From NCBI GenBank assembly GCA_937872385.1, contig CALMSO010000005.1, forward strand, positions 1 through 64,000: DNA of 64,000 bases, in the 5' to 3' direction. The stretch's first letter is position 1; every line of letters starts with the position of its first letter. The notes below the pieces were generated by a model. It had not been told where the DNA came from. It did not search any database and saw only the letters and a list, made by a program, of their open reading frames with translations. The position numbers and the translations under genes are program-made. The stretch comes from an uncultured Saprospiraceae bacterium. GTDB taxonomy: Bacteria > Bacteroidota > Bacteroidia > Chitinophagales > Saprospiraceae. Shown here one piece after another: positions 54,178 to 63,529 of the stretch.

Positions 54178-56151
54178 CTACCCTCCACTGATGCGCACTT
54201 TAGCTACCAGCAAGGTGTGTGGCGCTATTTCTATACTCAGCTGATTTGCTTGTACGGGCCAGTGCTGCTCCTGCGGATAAATGCGCTGCGGGGCAGCCAA
54301 TGTATTGTACAACAAAGGTTCCTCCGCCGAAAGTACCTGACCGGTAGCAACCTGCCCAGCAAAACTGGTACCCTGCACCTGAATTTCAACTTGCTTGCGC
54401 TGACCGGCAGTATTGACCAATTTGATAATCACCTCTTGCTCAGGCTCATCCAGTACAGCACTGGCGTACAGACTGTCTTGCCCCGTCAATGGTGCGCCCG
54501 CACTCAATAAGGGCAACACATGCGTCCCGCGATTAGTAGAAAAAATCTTTTGCACATAATAATTGGGGGTACCCACCACCTCCAGATTGTCAAACCAAAT
54601 CAAATCGGGCCGCCACTGCCAGGCCTCCACGTGCGCGAGCAAAGGCGCATAAGACGACAGGTGCACGAGGTCGGCATTTCTCTCCAGGCCGGTCATAAAA
54701 GCCGCTTCGGCCAAGGCGCTTAGCCAGGTATTACGGGAGGTTGGCTCCGGATTATCGGGGCCATGCGCTGCAAATTCGCCAGCAAAAACCCTGGGGCCCT
54801 TGCGGTCGTAAGTGTCATAACGCCCAGCGTTGTCCATAAACCATTTTGGCGGCGCGTAGTAATGCTCGTCAATTAGCGCAACCCCCATCTGACCGAACTC
54901 CGACCAGAGATAATCAAACCACTCCCCCCGGTTGTAAGGCCCAGAGCCGCCCACTAAGGTTATTTCCGGATGCGCTGCGCCCAATGCCTCTGCAAAAGCC
55001 CGAAAGCGCTCCACGTACTGCTCGCCCCATTGCTCATTGCCTATGCCGAGGTATTTCAAATGAAATGGCTCCGGATGCCCCATTTCCGCGCGCAGCCGCC
55101 CCCAGGTCGTTTCTACCGAGCCATTAGCAAATTCAATCAAATCGAGCGCATCCTGAATGTAGGGGCTCAGTTCGTCCATCGGCACAAGTTCTTTGGTATT
55201 GAACTGACAGGCCATCCCGCAGTTGATAATGGGCAAAGGCTCGGCGCCGAGGTCGGCTGCCAACTGAAAATATTCAAAAAAACCCACCCCGAAGCTCTGA
55301 AAATAATCCGGGGCAGGACGATAGCTAAACTCCGTATTCCAGCGGTTGACAATTTGCGTGCGCTTTTCGATTGGCCCGACCGTCTTTTTCCATTGATAGC
55401 GCATGTCCAATTCGCGTCCTTCTACCACGCAGCCACCCGGAAACCGAACGAAACCGGGTTGTAAATCTGCAATCATTTGTACTAAATCTGCGCGTAGCCC
55501 ATTGGGGCGGTTTTTCCAAGTATCGTGCGGAAACAAAGACACCATATCCACATCCAAGGTGCCTTCGCCTTCGAGCCATACCTGCAGCCGTGCACGCGCC
55601 TGGGTGGCCTGGCAGGTGAAAGATACTTCGTGCTGCTGCCAATCTTTGGTAAAGCCATCAAGCTGAGCGCCGCCGATTTCGCGCCCCAGCGTATCCACTA
55701 ATGCCACGCGCATTTTTAGCGCAGCGCCGCTCTTCTGCCGCGCCCACACCGAAAACCGGTAGCGATGCCCTTCACGCACGCCCATGCCGCGAAAACCCTC
55801 GTTGCTAAAACCATAAGCCCCATTGGTGGCTTGAGCCATAATGCGCAGAAAGGTTGGATTCTCAGTGTATTGCTCGCCTCGGCGAATAATTGACCAGTCG
55901 CCTTTCGCGCTGCCCTGGCTTACCGAAGTCCAACCCATGAGCGGTTTATAAAATTCAAAGGAGCGATTTTTAACCAATTCGGCGTACAAACCTCCGTCCG
56001 CACCAAAGTTAATGTCTTCAAAAAAGACGCCCCACATAGTAGATTGAATCGGTGCACCGGGCTGGTCGGCGGCCAGCGTTAGTGTTTGTGCAAATGGCAT
56101 GAGCGGCAGTTGCAGCATTATAATACAAAACAACCATAGTTTTTTTTGCAT
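54178..56151 (-). CDS. Alpha-L-arabinofuranosidase, GH51 family
   Basis: 657 residues with a signal peptide (LWLFCIIMLQLPLMPFAQ). The GH51 pattern includes WGVFFEDINFGADGGLYAE, VRFPGGCVVEG, the acid/base Glu in LGIGNEQWG (about 372) and the nucleophile Glu in VFAGEFAAHG (about 457). Residues about 75-190 (the FSVWARQKSGAALKMRVAL region) resemble an inserted carbohydrate-binding module, as in the plant-type long GH51 enzymes. It removes alpha-L-arabinofuranosyl side chains from arabinan or arabinoxylan. It follows the peptidase gene by 62 bp with a palindrome between. Confidence 0.93.
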   Translation of the reverse strand: MQKKLWLFCIIMLQLPLMPFAQTLTLAADQPGAPIQSTMWGVFFEDINFGADGGLYAELVKNRSFEFYKPLMGWTSVSQGSAKGDWSIIRRGEQYTENPTFLRIMAQATNGAYGFSNEGFRGMGVREGHRYRFSVWARQKSGAALKMRVALVDTLGREIGGAQLDGFTKDWQQHEVSFTCQATQARARLQVWLEGEGTLDVDMVSLFPHDTWKNRPNGLRADLVQMIADLQPGFVRFPGGCVVEGRELDMRYQWKKTVGPIEKRTQIVNRWNTEFSYRPAPDYFQSFGVGFFEYFQLAADLGAEPLPIINCGMACQFNTKELVPMDELSPYIQDALDLIEFANGSVETTWGRLRAEMGHPEPFHLKYLGIGNEQWGEQYVERFRAFAEALGAAHPEITLVGGSGPYNRGEWFDYLWSEFGQMGVALIDEHYYAPPKWFMDNAGRYDTYDRKGPRVFAGEFAAHGPDNPEPTSRNTWLSALAEAAFMTGLERNADLVHLSSYAPLLAHVEAWQWRPDLIWFDNLEVVGTPNYYVQKIFSTNRGTHVLPLLSAGAPLTGQDSLYASAVLDEPEQEVIIKLVNTAGQRKQVEIQVQGTSFAGQVATGQVLSAEEPLLYNTLAAPQRIYPQEQHWPVQANQLSIEIAPHTLLVAKVRISGG

Positions 56152-56167
56152 CGCTTTTAAAATTCAG

Positions 56168-56186
56168 ATAACTGATTTTCAGTTAT
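56168..56186. promoter_or_regulatory. Perfect 19-bp palindrome before the GH51 gene
   Basis: ATAACTGA-TTT-TCAGTTAT, 8-bp arms with no mismatch, 17 bp upstream of the GH51 start. In this position it could be an operator, a processing hairpin or a weak attenuator between the peptidase and GH51 genes. Its sequence differs from the susC palindrome. Confidence 0.45.
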
Positions 56187-56213
56187 TTAAATTTGAAACA
56201 AGGATTTTATAAA

Positions 56214-58484
56214 TCAATTTTCATAATCCCAGATGGGTATTGCGCCAAGCAAATGCTCGACAAAATAATTCATCCGCTTTTTGTTGAAATAATCATTATA
56301 CAAGCCGCCAAATCCGTGCCGCTGACTGGGTATAATCAACAGGTCAAAGTCTTTATTGGCTTTGATCAGCGCCTCGCTCAACTTGAAAGTAGCAGAAGGA
56401 TTGACATTTTCATCAATGCCGCCGTGCACCAATAGTAGTTTGCCTTGCAAATTGGCAGCCATAGTGATATTAGATTGTAAATGATACGCCGAATCCACTG
56501 GCCAGCCCATGTACATTTCGGGCCACCAGGCTTTTTCCATCCGATGGTCGTGGTCGCCGGCGGAAGACACCGCTACTTTATACAAATCATGGTATTGCAA
56601 AAGCGCGCGCGCTGCATCATACCCGCCAGCAGAATGCCCAAAAATGCCCACGCGGCCTGCGTCGAGCCAGGAATGCTGCTGCGCTAAGGTGCGGATGGCA
56701 AAAACATGATCTTCCAGCGAGAATCCGAGGCGTTTGTAAGAATAATCGCGAAAAGCCTTCGAGCGCCCAGCCGAGCCGCGCCCATCTATGGTGATGACCA
56801 CAAAACCCAGCTCCGCCAGCGCTTGATGGTTGCCTACCAGCCCCTGAGCAAAAGACCTCGGGTAGCGAAACGTAAACGGCCCGGTATAAACGCTTTCAAT
56901 AATCGGATACGAGCGAGCCGGATCAAAATTTGTGGGCTTCCAAATAGCACAATACACCGGGCTTTCTCCATCGGCACCTGGCACGATGTAGGTCTCCGGC
57001 GCCCGCCAACCCATAGCAAACAGTTCGGTAGCGTCGGCTTTGGCCAATTCTATCCGCGCCTGCCTGTTGTCCGTGCTGCGCAAAACAGTAACCGTAGCTT
57101 GCGTCACGGTGGAATAGTTATCTACAAAATAGCGGCCATCTGGCGAAAACTGCACGATATGATGTGCATTTTCTGGGGTTAGCAGTTGTGTTTCTTTTCC
57201 GGCAAAATCTATCTGATACAGTTGTTGTAGATAAATATTGCGCCCAGGTTCTTTGCCCATAGCGGTAAAATAGATTCGCTGGCGCTGTTCGTCCACAAAA
57301 ACGAGGTCGTTCACCATAAATTCTCCGCGTGTGAGCTGCGTACATTGGCCGCTAGGAATGTCTAATAAATAAAGGTGGTTCCAGCCGCTCTGCTCAGAAG
57401 TAAAAAGGATTTTTCCAGCTTTTTCTAGCAGCCGAAACACATAAAATGCATTATTGACACTGGTAGCGCTGGCTTCGGTGTACAGGTTTTTTACAGCACC
57501 AGACGCGGCCTCCACTTGCACAAAGTTCAATTGTTTATAACCTCTTTGCCAATAATGCCCAACTAAGCGATCGTTGCCTAACCAACGCAAGGAAACCGAC
57601 GCAAAATGCGGCAAAGGTTGGATATCTACTGCTATTTCATGGCGGTTTTCTACCTCAAAAAGCACCGGTTTGATATACACAACGGTCGAGTCGCCCGGCG
57701 AGCCGCGATAGTAGCCCAGCAATTTTGGCCGGTACAGGGTATCCACCGACCAGTCGAGGAGGTACATTTTTTGGGCCACGCGGGTATCGCAAATGGAGGT
57801 CAGAATCATTTTGGAATCTGGCGACCATGTAGCCGTGAAGCGCCGAGGGCGTGTGCCATTTTCGCCTTCTATAATGTCGCCCCAGCCATAATAACTGGCG
57901 TATTCATAGCCTTTTTGTCCGTTCTGGCTCAGTGGTGTTTCTTCGCCAGTGACCGTAGAACGGAGGTACAAGTTATAATCCCGACTGAATGCTATCCATT
58001 TACCATCGGGCGATTGCACTTCAAATTCATTGCGCGCGGGGCGGCTTTCCGGCGTTTTTTTGCTTGCCGCAAACGTCTTGAGCGATACGCTGTACCCCTG
58101 CTCCTCGATTCGAAATTCTAACGTATCCTTTCCCTTGAAAGTCAGATTGCGCAATGGCAAATTGGTAGCAGCAACCTGGAGGTCAAAGCTCTTTTGTAAG
58201 GCGGCGGCCAGTTTTTCGTGATCAAAAGCCGGTTGGGATTCTAAGATAGGAAAATCTACTCGCCGAAAAGTTCGGGTGTCTTTGCCTGCAATTTCGTACC
58301 AAAATCCGGTGGAATCGGCAAACCAATTGGGCGTAATTTGTACATTGTGCACCTTACTGCGAAAGTAGTCCCGCTGAAAACGGTCTGCTCTTTTATAATC
58401 AGCAAGACTTGGCCCAGACTGCGCACCAAGCGTGATGGTTGTCCAAATCAGTAACAGTGAAAAAAACAATTGCTTTAATTTCAT
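56214..58484 (-). CDS. S9 family peptidase (DPP4-like)
   Basis: 756 residues with a signal peptide (LFFSLLLIWTTITLGAQ). An N-terminal eight-bladed propeller (about 60-480; repeated SPDGKW, WSPDSK, FSPDGRYF) precedes the alpha/beta-hydrolase domain: catalytic Ser in GHSAGG (about 617), Asp in HGGIDENVN (about 690) and His in SQRHGFGG (about 723). DPP4-like enzymes cut dipeptides ending in Pro from N-termini; here the usual EE substrate-anchoring pair is not clear (region reads DIIEGENG), so specificity is uncertain. Periplasmic. Its place inside an arabinose locus is unusual. Confidence 0.9.
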   Translation of the reverse strand: MKLKQLFFSLLLIWTTITLGAQSGPSLADYKRADRFQRDYFRSKVHNVQITPNWFADSTGFWYEIAGKDTRTFRRVDFPILESQPAFDHEKLAAALQKSFDLQVAATNLPLRNLTFKGKDTLEFRIEEQGYSVSLKTFAASKKTPESRPARNEFEVQSPDGKWIAFSRDYNLYLRSTVTGEETPLSQNGQKGYEYASYYGWGDIIEGENGTRPRRFTATWSPDSKMILTSICDTRVAQKMYLLDWSVDTLYRPKLLGYYRGSPGDSTVVYIKPVLFEVENRHEIAVDIQPLPHFASVSLRWLGNDRLVGHYWQRGYKQLNFVQVEAASGAVKNLYTEASATSVNNAFYVFRLLEKAGKILFTSEQSGWNHLYLLDIPSGQCTQLTRGEFMVNDLVFVDEQRQRIYFTAMGKEPGRNIYLQQLYQIDFAGKETQLLTPENAHHIVQFSPDGRYFVDNYSTVTQATVTVLRSTDNRQARIELAKADATELFAMGWRAPETYIVPGADGESPVYCAIWKPTNFDPARSYPIIESVYTGPFTFRYPRSFAQGLVGNHQALAELGFVVITIDGRGSAGRSKAFRDYSYKRLGFSLEDHVFAIRTLAQQHSWLDAGRVGIFGHSAGGYDAARALLQYHDLYKVAVSSAGDHDHRMEKAWWPEMYMGWPVDSAYHLQSNITMAANLQGKLLLVHGGIDENVNPSATFKLSEALIKANKDFDLLIIPSQRHGFGGLYNDYFNKKRMNYFVEHLLGAIPIWDYEN

Positions 58485-58526
58485 AATAGCATCATTATAA
58501 AATGAATAAAATAAATATTAACTGCC

Positions 58527-58727
58527 GGACATAATTATTTTTAGTACAAAAAACAAATAAACAACTGATTATCAATAGGTAGATGATAGACGATAGATAC
58601 CAGATTTTTAGATGCCAGATGCCAGACTTTAGTACAGGGCACTCAACCGCTCAACTCAACCTTTCAACTTTTAAACCCTATTCCCCTATTAACCCATTCC
58701 CAAATAACAACGCCCCATTTACTTAAC
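58527..58727 (+). repeat. Dispersed intergenic repeat, copy E
   Basis: The head GCCGGACATAATTATTTTT starts near 58525 and AACAACTGATTATCA is at 58560-58574; a 63-bp core (58565-58627) is nearly identical (3 differences) to the reverse complement of 61826-61888. The middle holds GATGCCAGA repeats and 8-bp words (58680-58703); the tail ATAACAACGCCCCATTTACT overlaps the symporter stop. Confidence 0.7.
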
Positions 58728-60339
58728 CTCTGAAAATCAGCATTATATACACTACAATAGCAATAATAAGCAACGAGAAAAACACGTCCCATTTATTATA
58801 GCTGGCCCGATTAGCGGCGCGTTGTTCCGGCGAAAGCGTCCCGAAGGTTAAGCCCTGGATTTGGGCTGGGGCAGGCGCAGGCGTAAGCAGGCTCACGACA
58901 ATGCATAACACGATAGAAAACAGGAAAAACCAAGCGGCAAAAGTTAGAAAATTCATATTACCAATTGCGTGTAAGATGCCATCGGGATTAAGCCGCGCGC
59001 GGCTCAGCTCCAGCACCAACCGTGTAGCAGCCACCGTCAAACCTGCTATTAAGGTGGCCATAGCACCATGGCTATTGATGCGTTTGGAAAAAATGCCCAG
59101 CAGAAAAACGGCAGTAATAGGTGGCGCGATGTAAGATTGTACCGATTGTAAATATTCGTACAAAACTCCTGAAATATTTTGCATAATAGGTATCCAAGCG
59201 ATGCCAAGTATCACCACAATACCGGTGGCGATGCGCCCCACTCGTAGCAGTTTAATCTCTGGGGTGAGCGGCCGAAGTTTTTTATAAATATCAACGGTGA
59301 ACAACGTAGAGCAGGAATTGAAAACCGAAGCCAAAGAACTCATTAAAGCAGCCAGCAAACCAGCAGCCACAAGCCCTCGCAGCCCCACGGGCATCTTATC
59401 CATGAGCAAAGTAGCAAAAGCTTGGTCGGGTGTGTCCCAGTCCAACTCGCCTCTGTTTTTTAAGGCCAATGCTACCATGCCAGGCACCATGAATAGAAAC
59501 ACTGGCAAAAGCTTCAGCAAGCCACCGAAGATAGTGCCGCGTCGCCCTTGTGTGATATTGCGCGCGGCCAAGGCCCTTTGTACAATGTACTGGTCGGTGC
59601 ACCAATACCAGGTGCCGGCTACGGTGCTTGTAATTACCAGACTGAGCCATGGAAAATCAGGGTCAGATAGTGGTCGCCACATATTCAGATAGTTCGGTTC
59701 GAGCGCCTCGCGCATACCGCTCCAGCCGCCCACGGCATTCAAGCCAATGACGGAAAGCACCGCTGCACCTATTACTAATACCACCGCTTGCAGCGCCTCA
59801 GTATAAACCACCGCCCGCATACCGCCCATCACGGTGTACATACCGGTGAGCACAATGGTGGCCAAAGCACCAAACCAAAAGTCAATGCCGAGTAATGAGG
59901 CAATCACAATGCCGCCAGCATAAACAGTGACGGATACTTTGGTCAGTACATAAGCCAGCAGGGAAAAAATGCTCAAAAACCAGCGGGTATTAGCGTTGAA
60001 ACGGCGCTCTAAAAATTCTGGCATCGTGAAAACGCCGCTACGAATATAAAAAGGTAGAAACACCCAGCCCAGCGTGATAATCAGCCAGCCCTGTATTTCG
60101 TAAATAAGCATCGGAATTTTGCCGCCAGCTCCGGCTCCGGCCAGCCCCACGATATGCTCAGAACCAATATTGGAAGCAAAGATGGAAGTGCCAACAATAA
60201 ACCAGCCGATATTGCGCCCAGCGAGGAAATAGTCCTCCGTATTTTTTTGTCGCCGCGTAATTACCCACAGTGCAATACCCAGCAAAACGACGAAATAAGC
60301 GCCGATGACAATCCAATCGAGTGTTTCAAAACCTTTCAT
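58723..60339 (-). CDS. Sodium/solute symporter (SSS family), putative arabinose transporter
   Basis: 538 residues with about fourteen membrane helices, the SGLT fold. SSS signatures include GSEHIVGLAGAGAGGKIPM, VVGTS-like FIVGTSIFASNIGSEH, and the GxxxAAxMSSxxS-like GLVAAGLLAALMSSLASVFNS. Sodium-driven uptake across the inner membrane; L-arabinose or another monosaccharide is inferred from context, as in the Bacteroides arabinose locus. ATG at 60339 chosen; a TTG two codons upstream is the alternative. A strong palindrome lies about 70 bp upstream. Confidence 0.92.
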   Translation of the reverse strand: MKGFETLDWIVIGAYFVVLLGIALWVITRRQKNTEDYFLAGRNIGWFIVGTSIFASNIGSEHIVGLAGAGAGGKIPMLIYEIQGWLIITLGWVFLPFYIRSGVFTMPEFLERRFNANTRWFLSIFSLLAYVLTKVSVTVYAGGIVIASLLGIDFWFGALATIVLTGMYTVMGGMRAVVYTEALQAVVLVIGAAVLSVIGLNAVGGWSGMREALEPNYLNMWRPLSDPDFPWLSLVITSTVAGTWYWCTDQYIVQRALAARNITQGRRGTIFGGLLKLLPVFLFMVPGMVALALKNRGELDWDTPDQAFATLLMDKMPVGLRGLVAAGLLAALMSSLASVFNSCSTLFTVDIYKKLRPLTPEIKLLRVGRIATGIVVILGIAWIPIMQNISGVLYEYLQSVQSYIAPPITAVFLLGIFSKRINSHGAMATLIAGLTVAATRLVLELSRARLNPDGILHAIGNMNFLTFAAWFFLFSIVLCIVVSLLTPAPAPAQIQGLTFGTLSPEQRAANRASYNKWDVFFSLLIIAIVVYIMLIFRG

Positions 60340-60410
60340 TATCAATATTTTATGTAATTTTTAGTTTACAAAATCTGCTTCTGCGATAAAAAAAACAATC
60401 AATAGAGCAG

Positions 60411-60425
60411 GTGGCCAGTGGCCAC
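60411..60425. promoter_or_regulatory. GC-rich palindrome upstream of the symporter gene
   Basis: GTGGCCA-G-TGGCCAC is a perfect 7-bp inverted repeat; with flanks it becomes CAnGTGGCCAGTGGCCACnTG (60408-60428). It stands out as GC-rich in an AT-rich gap and lies about 72 bp before the start codon. A likely operator for an unidentified regulator. Confidence 0.5.
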
Positions 60426-60522
60426 TTGTAATTAAATCACAAATTATTGGTAATCAAAATATTAAATAAATTTAAGTAGTCTTCGGGGTTGGAGTATTCG
60501 CCTCAAGCGTTTTTGGGGATGG

Positions 60523-61659
60523 TCACTCAGGTCTCACCGCAAAACGGTACACGGTGGTTTGGCGATACGTCTCGCCCGGGCGCAAAATCGTATTCGGAAA
60601 GTTAGGCTGATTGGGCGAATCGGGATAATGCTGCGCCTCTAAGCAAAGCCCGTAGTTGAGCGTATAAACTTCATCATTTTTGCCGCGCAACATACCGTTT
60701 AAAAAATTGCCAGAGTAAAACTGCACCGCAGGCTCGGTGGTGTACATTTCCATAAATCTTCCACTGCCAGGCTCGTACAGCGTCGCTGCCAAACTCAGCT
60801 CCTGCTCTGGTTGCTTGTTCAGCACAAAATTATGATCGTAGCCACCGGCCGTCATAGCTATTTCCTTTCCGATCGGTTTGGCAGTCGTAAAATCCATGGG
60901 GCCGCCGGTCACTGGCCGCAGTTCTCCGGTAGGTATTAGCGTGGCGTCCACCGGGGTGTATTGGTAGGCATTGAGGTGCAACTCATGACCGAGTATATCA
61001 AGCGCCTGTCCGGCTGCAAGATTGAAATAGGCGTGATTGGTCAGATTAACGGGGGTAGCTTTGTCAACAATAGCCTGATAATCAATTCTCAATGCATAGT
61101 CATTAGTCACGATATATGTTACAGTTACCTGTAAATTGCCAGGGTAACCTTCCTCGCCGTCTGGGCTGGTGTAGCGCAGCGTCAGCATAGCGGAAGTGTC
61201 GGTGCGTTGTTCGGTAGCACTCCAGACCACCTTATCGAAGCCGCGCAGCCCGCCGTGCAATGAGTGACCATTGTCATTGGCAGCCAGTTGGTAGGTTTGT
61301 CCTTCGAGCGAAAATTGTGCCTGAGCAATTCGATTGGCATAGCGCCCCACGATACCGCCAATGTAAGGATTGCCGGGCTTTACATAGTCGTCTAAGTTAT
61401 CAAACCCAAGCACCACGTCGCCCGGTTGTCCGTTTTTATCCGGAGTAATAATGGATACAATTGCGGCGCCATAATTCATAATTTCCACCGAAAAACCATT
61501 CGCGTGTGCTAGCTTGTAAAGCGTAATGTCCGCGTTGTCCACCTTGCCAAAAGGCTTTTTTGTAATGGCAAAGGCAGGTGCCTCATCTGTTGTTGGTGTA
61601 TTCTTACAGGCGTTACAGACCAATAAAAACAGGGTGACGAAAGGCAATAGTTGTTTCAT
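60523..61659 (-). CDS. galM: Aldose 1-epimerase, lipoprotein
   Basis: 378 residues. Lipoprotein signal peptide (LLPFVTLFLLVCNAC, Cys about 18). GalM residues are visible: DNGHSLHGGLRGFDKVVW (His about 134), NLTNHAYFNLA with the catalytic His (about 207) and LCLEAQHYPDSPN with the catalytic Glu (about 340). It interconverts alpha and beta anomers of sugars released by the surface hydrolases, in the periplasm. It is placed between araA and the symporter, with long gaps on both sides filled with repeats. Confidence 0.94.
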   Translation of the reverse strand: MKQLLPFVTLFLLVCNACKNTPTTDEAPAFAITKKPFGKVDNADITLYKLAHANGFSVEIMNYGAAIVSIITPDKNGQPGDVVLGFDNLDDYVKPGNPYIGGIVGRYANRIAQAQFSLEGQTYQLAANDNGHSLHGGLRGFDKVVWSATEQRTDTSAMLTLRYTSPDGEEGYPGNLQVTVTYIVTNDYALRIDYQAIVDKATPVNLTNHAYFNLAAGQALDILGHELHLNAYQYTPVDATLIPTGELRPVTGGPMDFTTAKPIGKEIAMTAGGYDHNFVLNKQPEQELSLAATLYEPGSGRFMEMYTTEPAVQFYSGNFLNGMLRGKNDEVYTLNYGLCLEAQHYPDSPNQPNFPNTILRPGETYRQTTVYRFAVRPE

Positions 61660-61741
61660 ACCATTTTATTTCAGGTGCATCAAAGTGGTTTAGAAATGAA
61701 AAATTATTATTCAAATCATTAAAAAGCAAAATTTTATTATA

Positions 61742-61924
61742 ATTGAGTAATGGGGCATTGTTGCTTGTTATTTGGGATAGGGTTGAAAAAGGTTGATGGG
61801 ACAAACGGTGCACAGTTTGATGTCTGTCTGGCATCTGGCATCTAAAAGTCTGGCATCTATCGTCTATCATCTACCTATTGATAATCCGTTTTTTATGTTT
61901 TTTTAATAATAATGTCCAGAATAC
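61742..61924 (-). repeat. Dispersed intergenic repeat, copy F (inverted)
   Basis: Minus-strand copy of the family: tail CAACAATGCCCCATTACTCA (61744-61763 on this strand), core 61826-61888 matching copy E with 3 differences in 63 bp, and head ending near 61916, next to the araA stop. It is inverted relative to copy E. Confidence 0.75.
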
Positions 61925-63424
61925 TTACATCCAATGATAATACAATTCATTCCAGCGCAATTCATTTTTGAATGCGTACAGCTCGGTGCGGTCGTTAATA
62001 GTTATATACTCAATGCCGGCCATAGCCGAAAAATCTTCCAGATGCTCGGCCGACAAGTTCTGGCTGTAGCAGGTATGGTGCGCACCGCCCGCTAATATCC
62101 AAGCGGTAGCGGCGGTTTTCAAATCGGGCTTGCAGCGCCAGAGCACACGTGCTACCGGCAGTTTTGGCAGGTCGGCTTCGGGCTTGATGGCTTCTACTTC
62201 ATTGACTAACAGGCGAAAACGATTGCCCATATCAATGATGGAAGCGTTGAGCGCAGGGCCCGGAGCTACACCAAAAACGAGGCGAACCGGATCGGCTTTG
62301 CCACCAATACCTAAGGGGTGTATTTCACAGCGCGGCTTGCCCATAGCGATGCCCTCGCAGATTTCGAGCATGTGCGCTCCCAGCACGGCCATGCCGTCGG
62401 GGTGAAAATGATACGTATAATCTTCCATAAATGAGTTACCGCCTGGCAGGCCGGCAGCCATTACCTTCATAGCGCGTACGAGTGCTGCGGTTTTCCAGTC
62501 GCCTTCCGCACCAAAACCATACCCTTCGTTCATCAGGCGTTGCACGGCGATACCTGGCAATTGGGTAAGCCCATGCAAATCTTCAAAAGTATTGGTAAAT
62601 CCTTTAAAATCACCTTCTTGCAAAAACTGCCGCAGGCCCGCCTCTATGCGAGCCGCCTCGCGCAGGGCCGTATGTTGAGCGCCGCCTTTGCGCAGCGTAG
62701 GCACCAGTTCATATTGATCCTCATATAGGTGTACGAGTTCATCCACTTGGCTACCGCCCACCCGATCTATATGAGCTACCAAATCACCGATGCCATAGCC
62801 ATTCACCGAATAGCCAAATTGCATTTCGGCTTCTACCTTATCGCCTTCCGTGACGGCTACTTGGCGCATATTGTCGCCGAGACGTGCAAATTTAGCGCCC
62901 TGCCAATCGTGCCAGCCGGCTGCCGCCCGGCTCCAGATATTAATCCGCTCGACTACCTCCGGGTCCTGCCAATGACCGGCAATTACCTTTCGATTCATAC
63001 GCATGCGCGTGCCGATGAAACCAAACTCCCGATCGCCGTGCGCCGACTGGTTGAGGTTCATAAAATTCATATCAATCGAAGCCCAGGGGATATCCCGATT
63101 GTACTGCGTATGCAGATGTAGCAAAGGTTTTTGCAATATTTTCAGCCCGCGAATCCACATTTTGGCTGGCGAAAAAGTGTGCATCCAGCAAATCAGCCCG
63201 ATGCAACGCTCATTGGCCTGTGCCTCCATACAAAGCTGGTAAATGCTTTCCGGAGTAGTCAAAACAGGTTTGAAAATAATCGAAACGGGTATCTTTTGCT
63301 CCGTATCCAATGCTTTGGCAATCGCCAGAGCGTGGTCGGTCACTTGTTGTAGTATTTCAGATCCATACAGATGCTGACTTCCTGTAACAAACCAAACTTC
63401 CAGTTTTTGCAAATTCTTAATCAT
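61925..63424 (-). CDS. araA: L-arabinose isomerase
   Basis: 499 residues, equal to the E. coli enzyme. Signature parts: [14 protein letters not shown] at the start, [19 protein letters not shown] (Glu about 306), [10 protein letters not shown] (Glu about 333), [11 protein letters not shown] (His about 350) and [10 protein letters not shown] (His about 450), the four Mn-binding residues. It converts L-arabinose to L-ribulose in the cytosol. Start taken as the ATG at 63424 that gives the usual N-terminus; an open frame with an ATG at 63508 adds 28 residues. A HAD hydrolase gene ends 22 bp before that upstream start. Confidence 0.96.
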   Translation of the reverse strand: MIKNLQKLEVWFVTGSQHLYGSEILQQVTDHALAIAKALDTEQKIPVSIIFKPVLTTPESIYQLCMEAQANERCIGLICWMHTFSPAKMWIRGLKILQKPLLHLHTQYNRDIPWASIDMNFMNLNQSAHGDREFGFIGTRMRMNRKVIAGHWQDPEVVERINIWSRAAAGWHDWQGAKFARLGDNMRQVAVTEGDKVEAEMQFGYSVNGYGIGDLVAHIDRVGGSQVDELVHLYEDQYELVPTLRKGGAQHTALREAARIEAGLRQFLQEGDFKGFTNTFEDLHGLTQLPGIAVQRLMNEGYGFGAEGDWKTAALVRAMKVMAAGLPGGNSFMEDYTYHFHPDGMAVLGAHMLEICEGIAMGKPRCEIHPLGIGGKADPVRLVFGVAPGPALNASIIDMGNRFRLLVNEVEAIKPEADLPKLPVARVLWRCKPDLKTAATAWILAGGAHHTCYSQNLSAEHLEDFSAMAGIEYITINDRTELYAFKNELRWNELYYHWM

Positions 63425-63529
63425 GACCAATTGGGTATTTGTTTGATGATATTTGTTTGTTTCTGTAGATTTTAAATTAAAACCATTTTGTAAAATGCTG
63501 GTTTCCATAATTATAAGAATTAAAAAACT

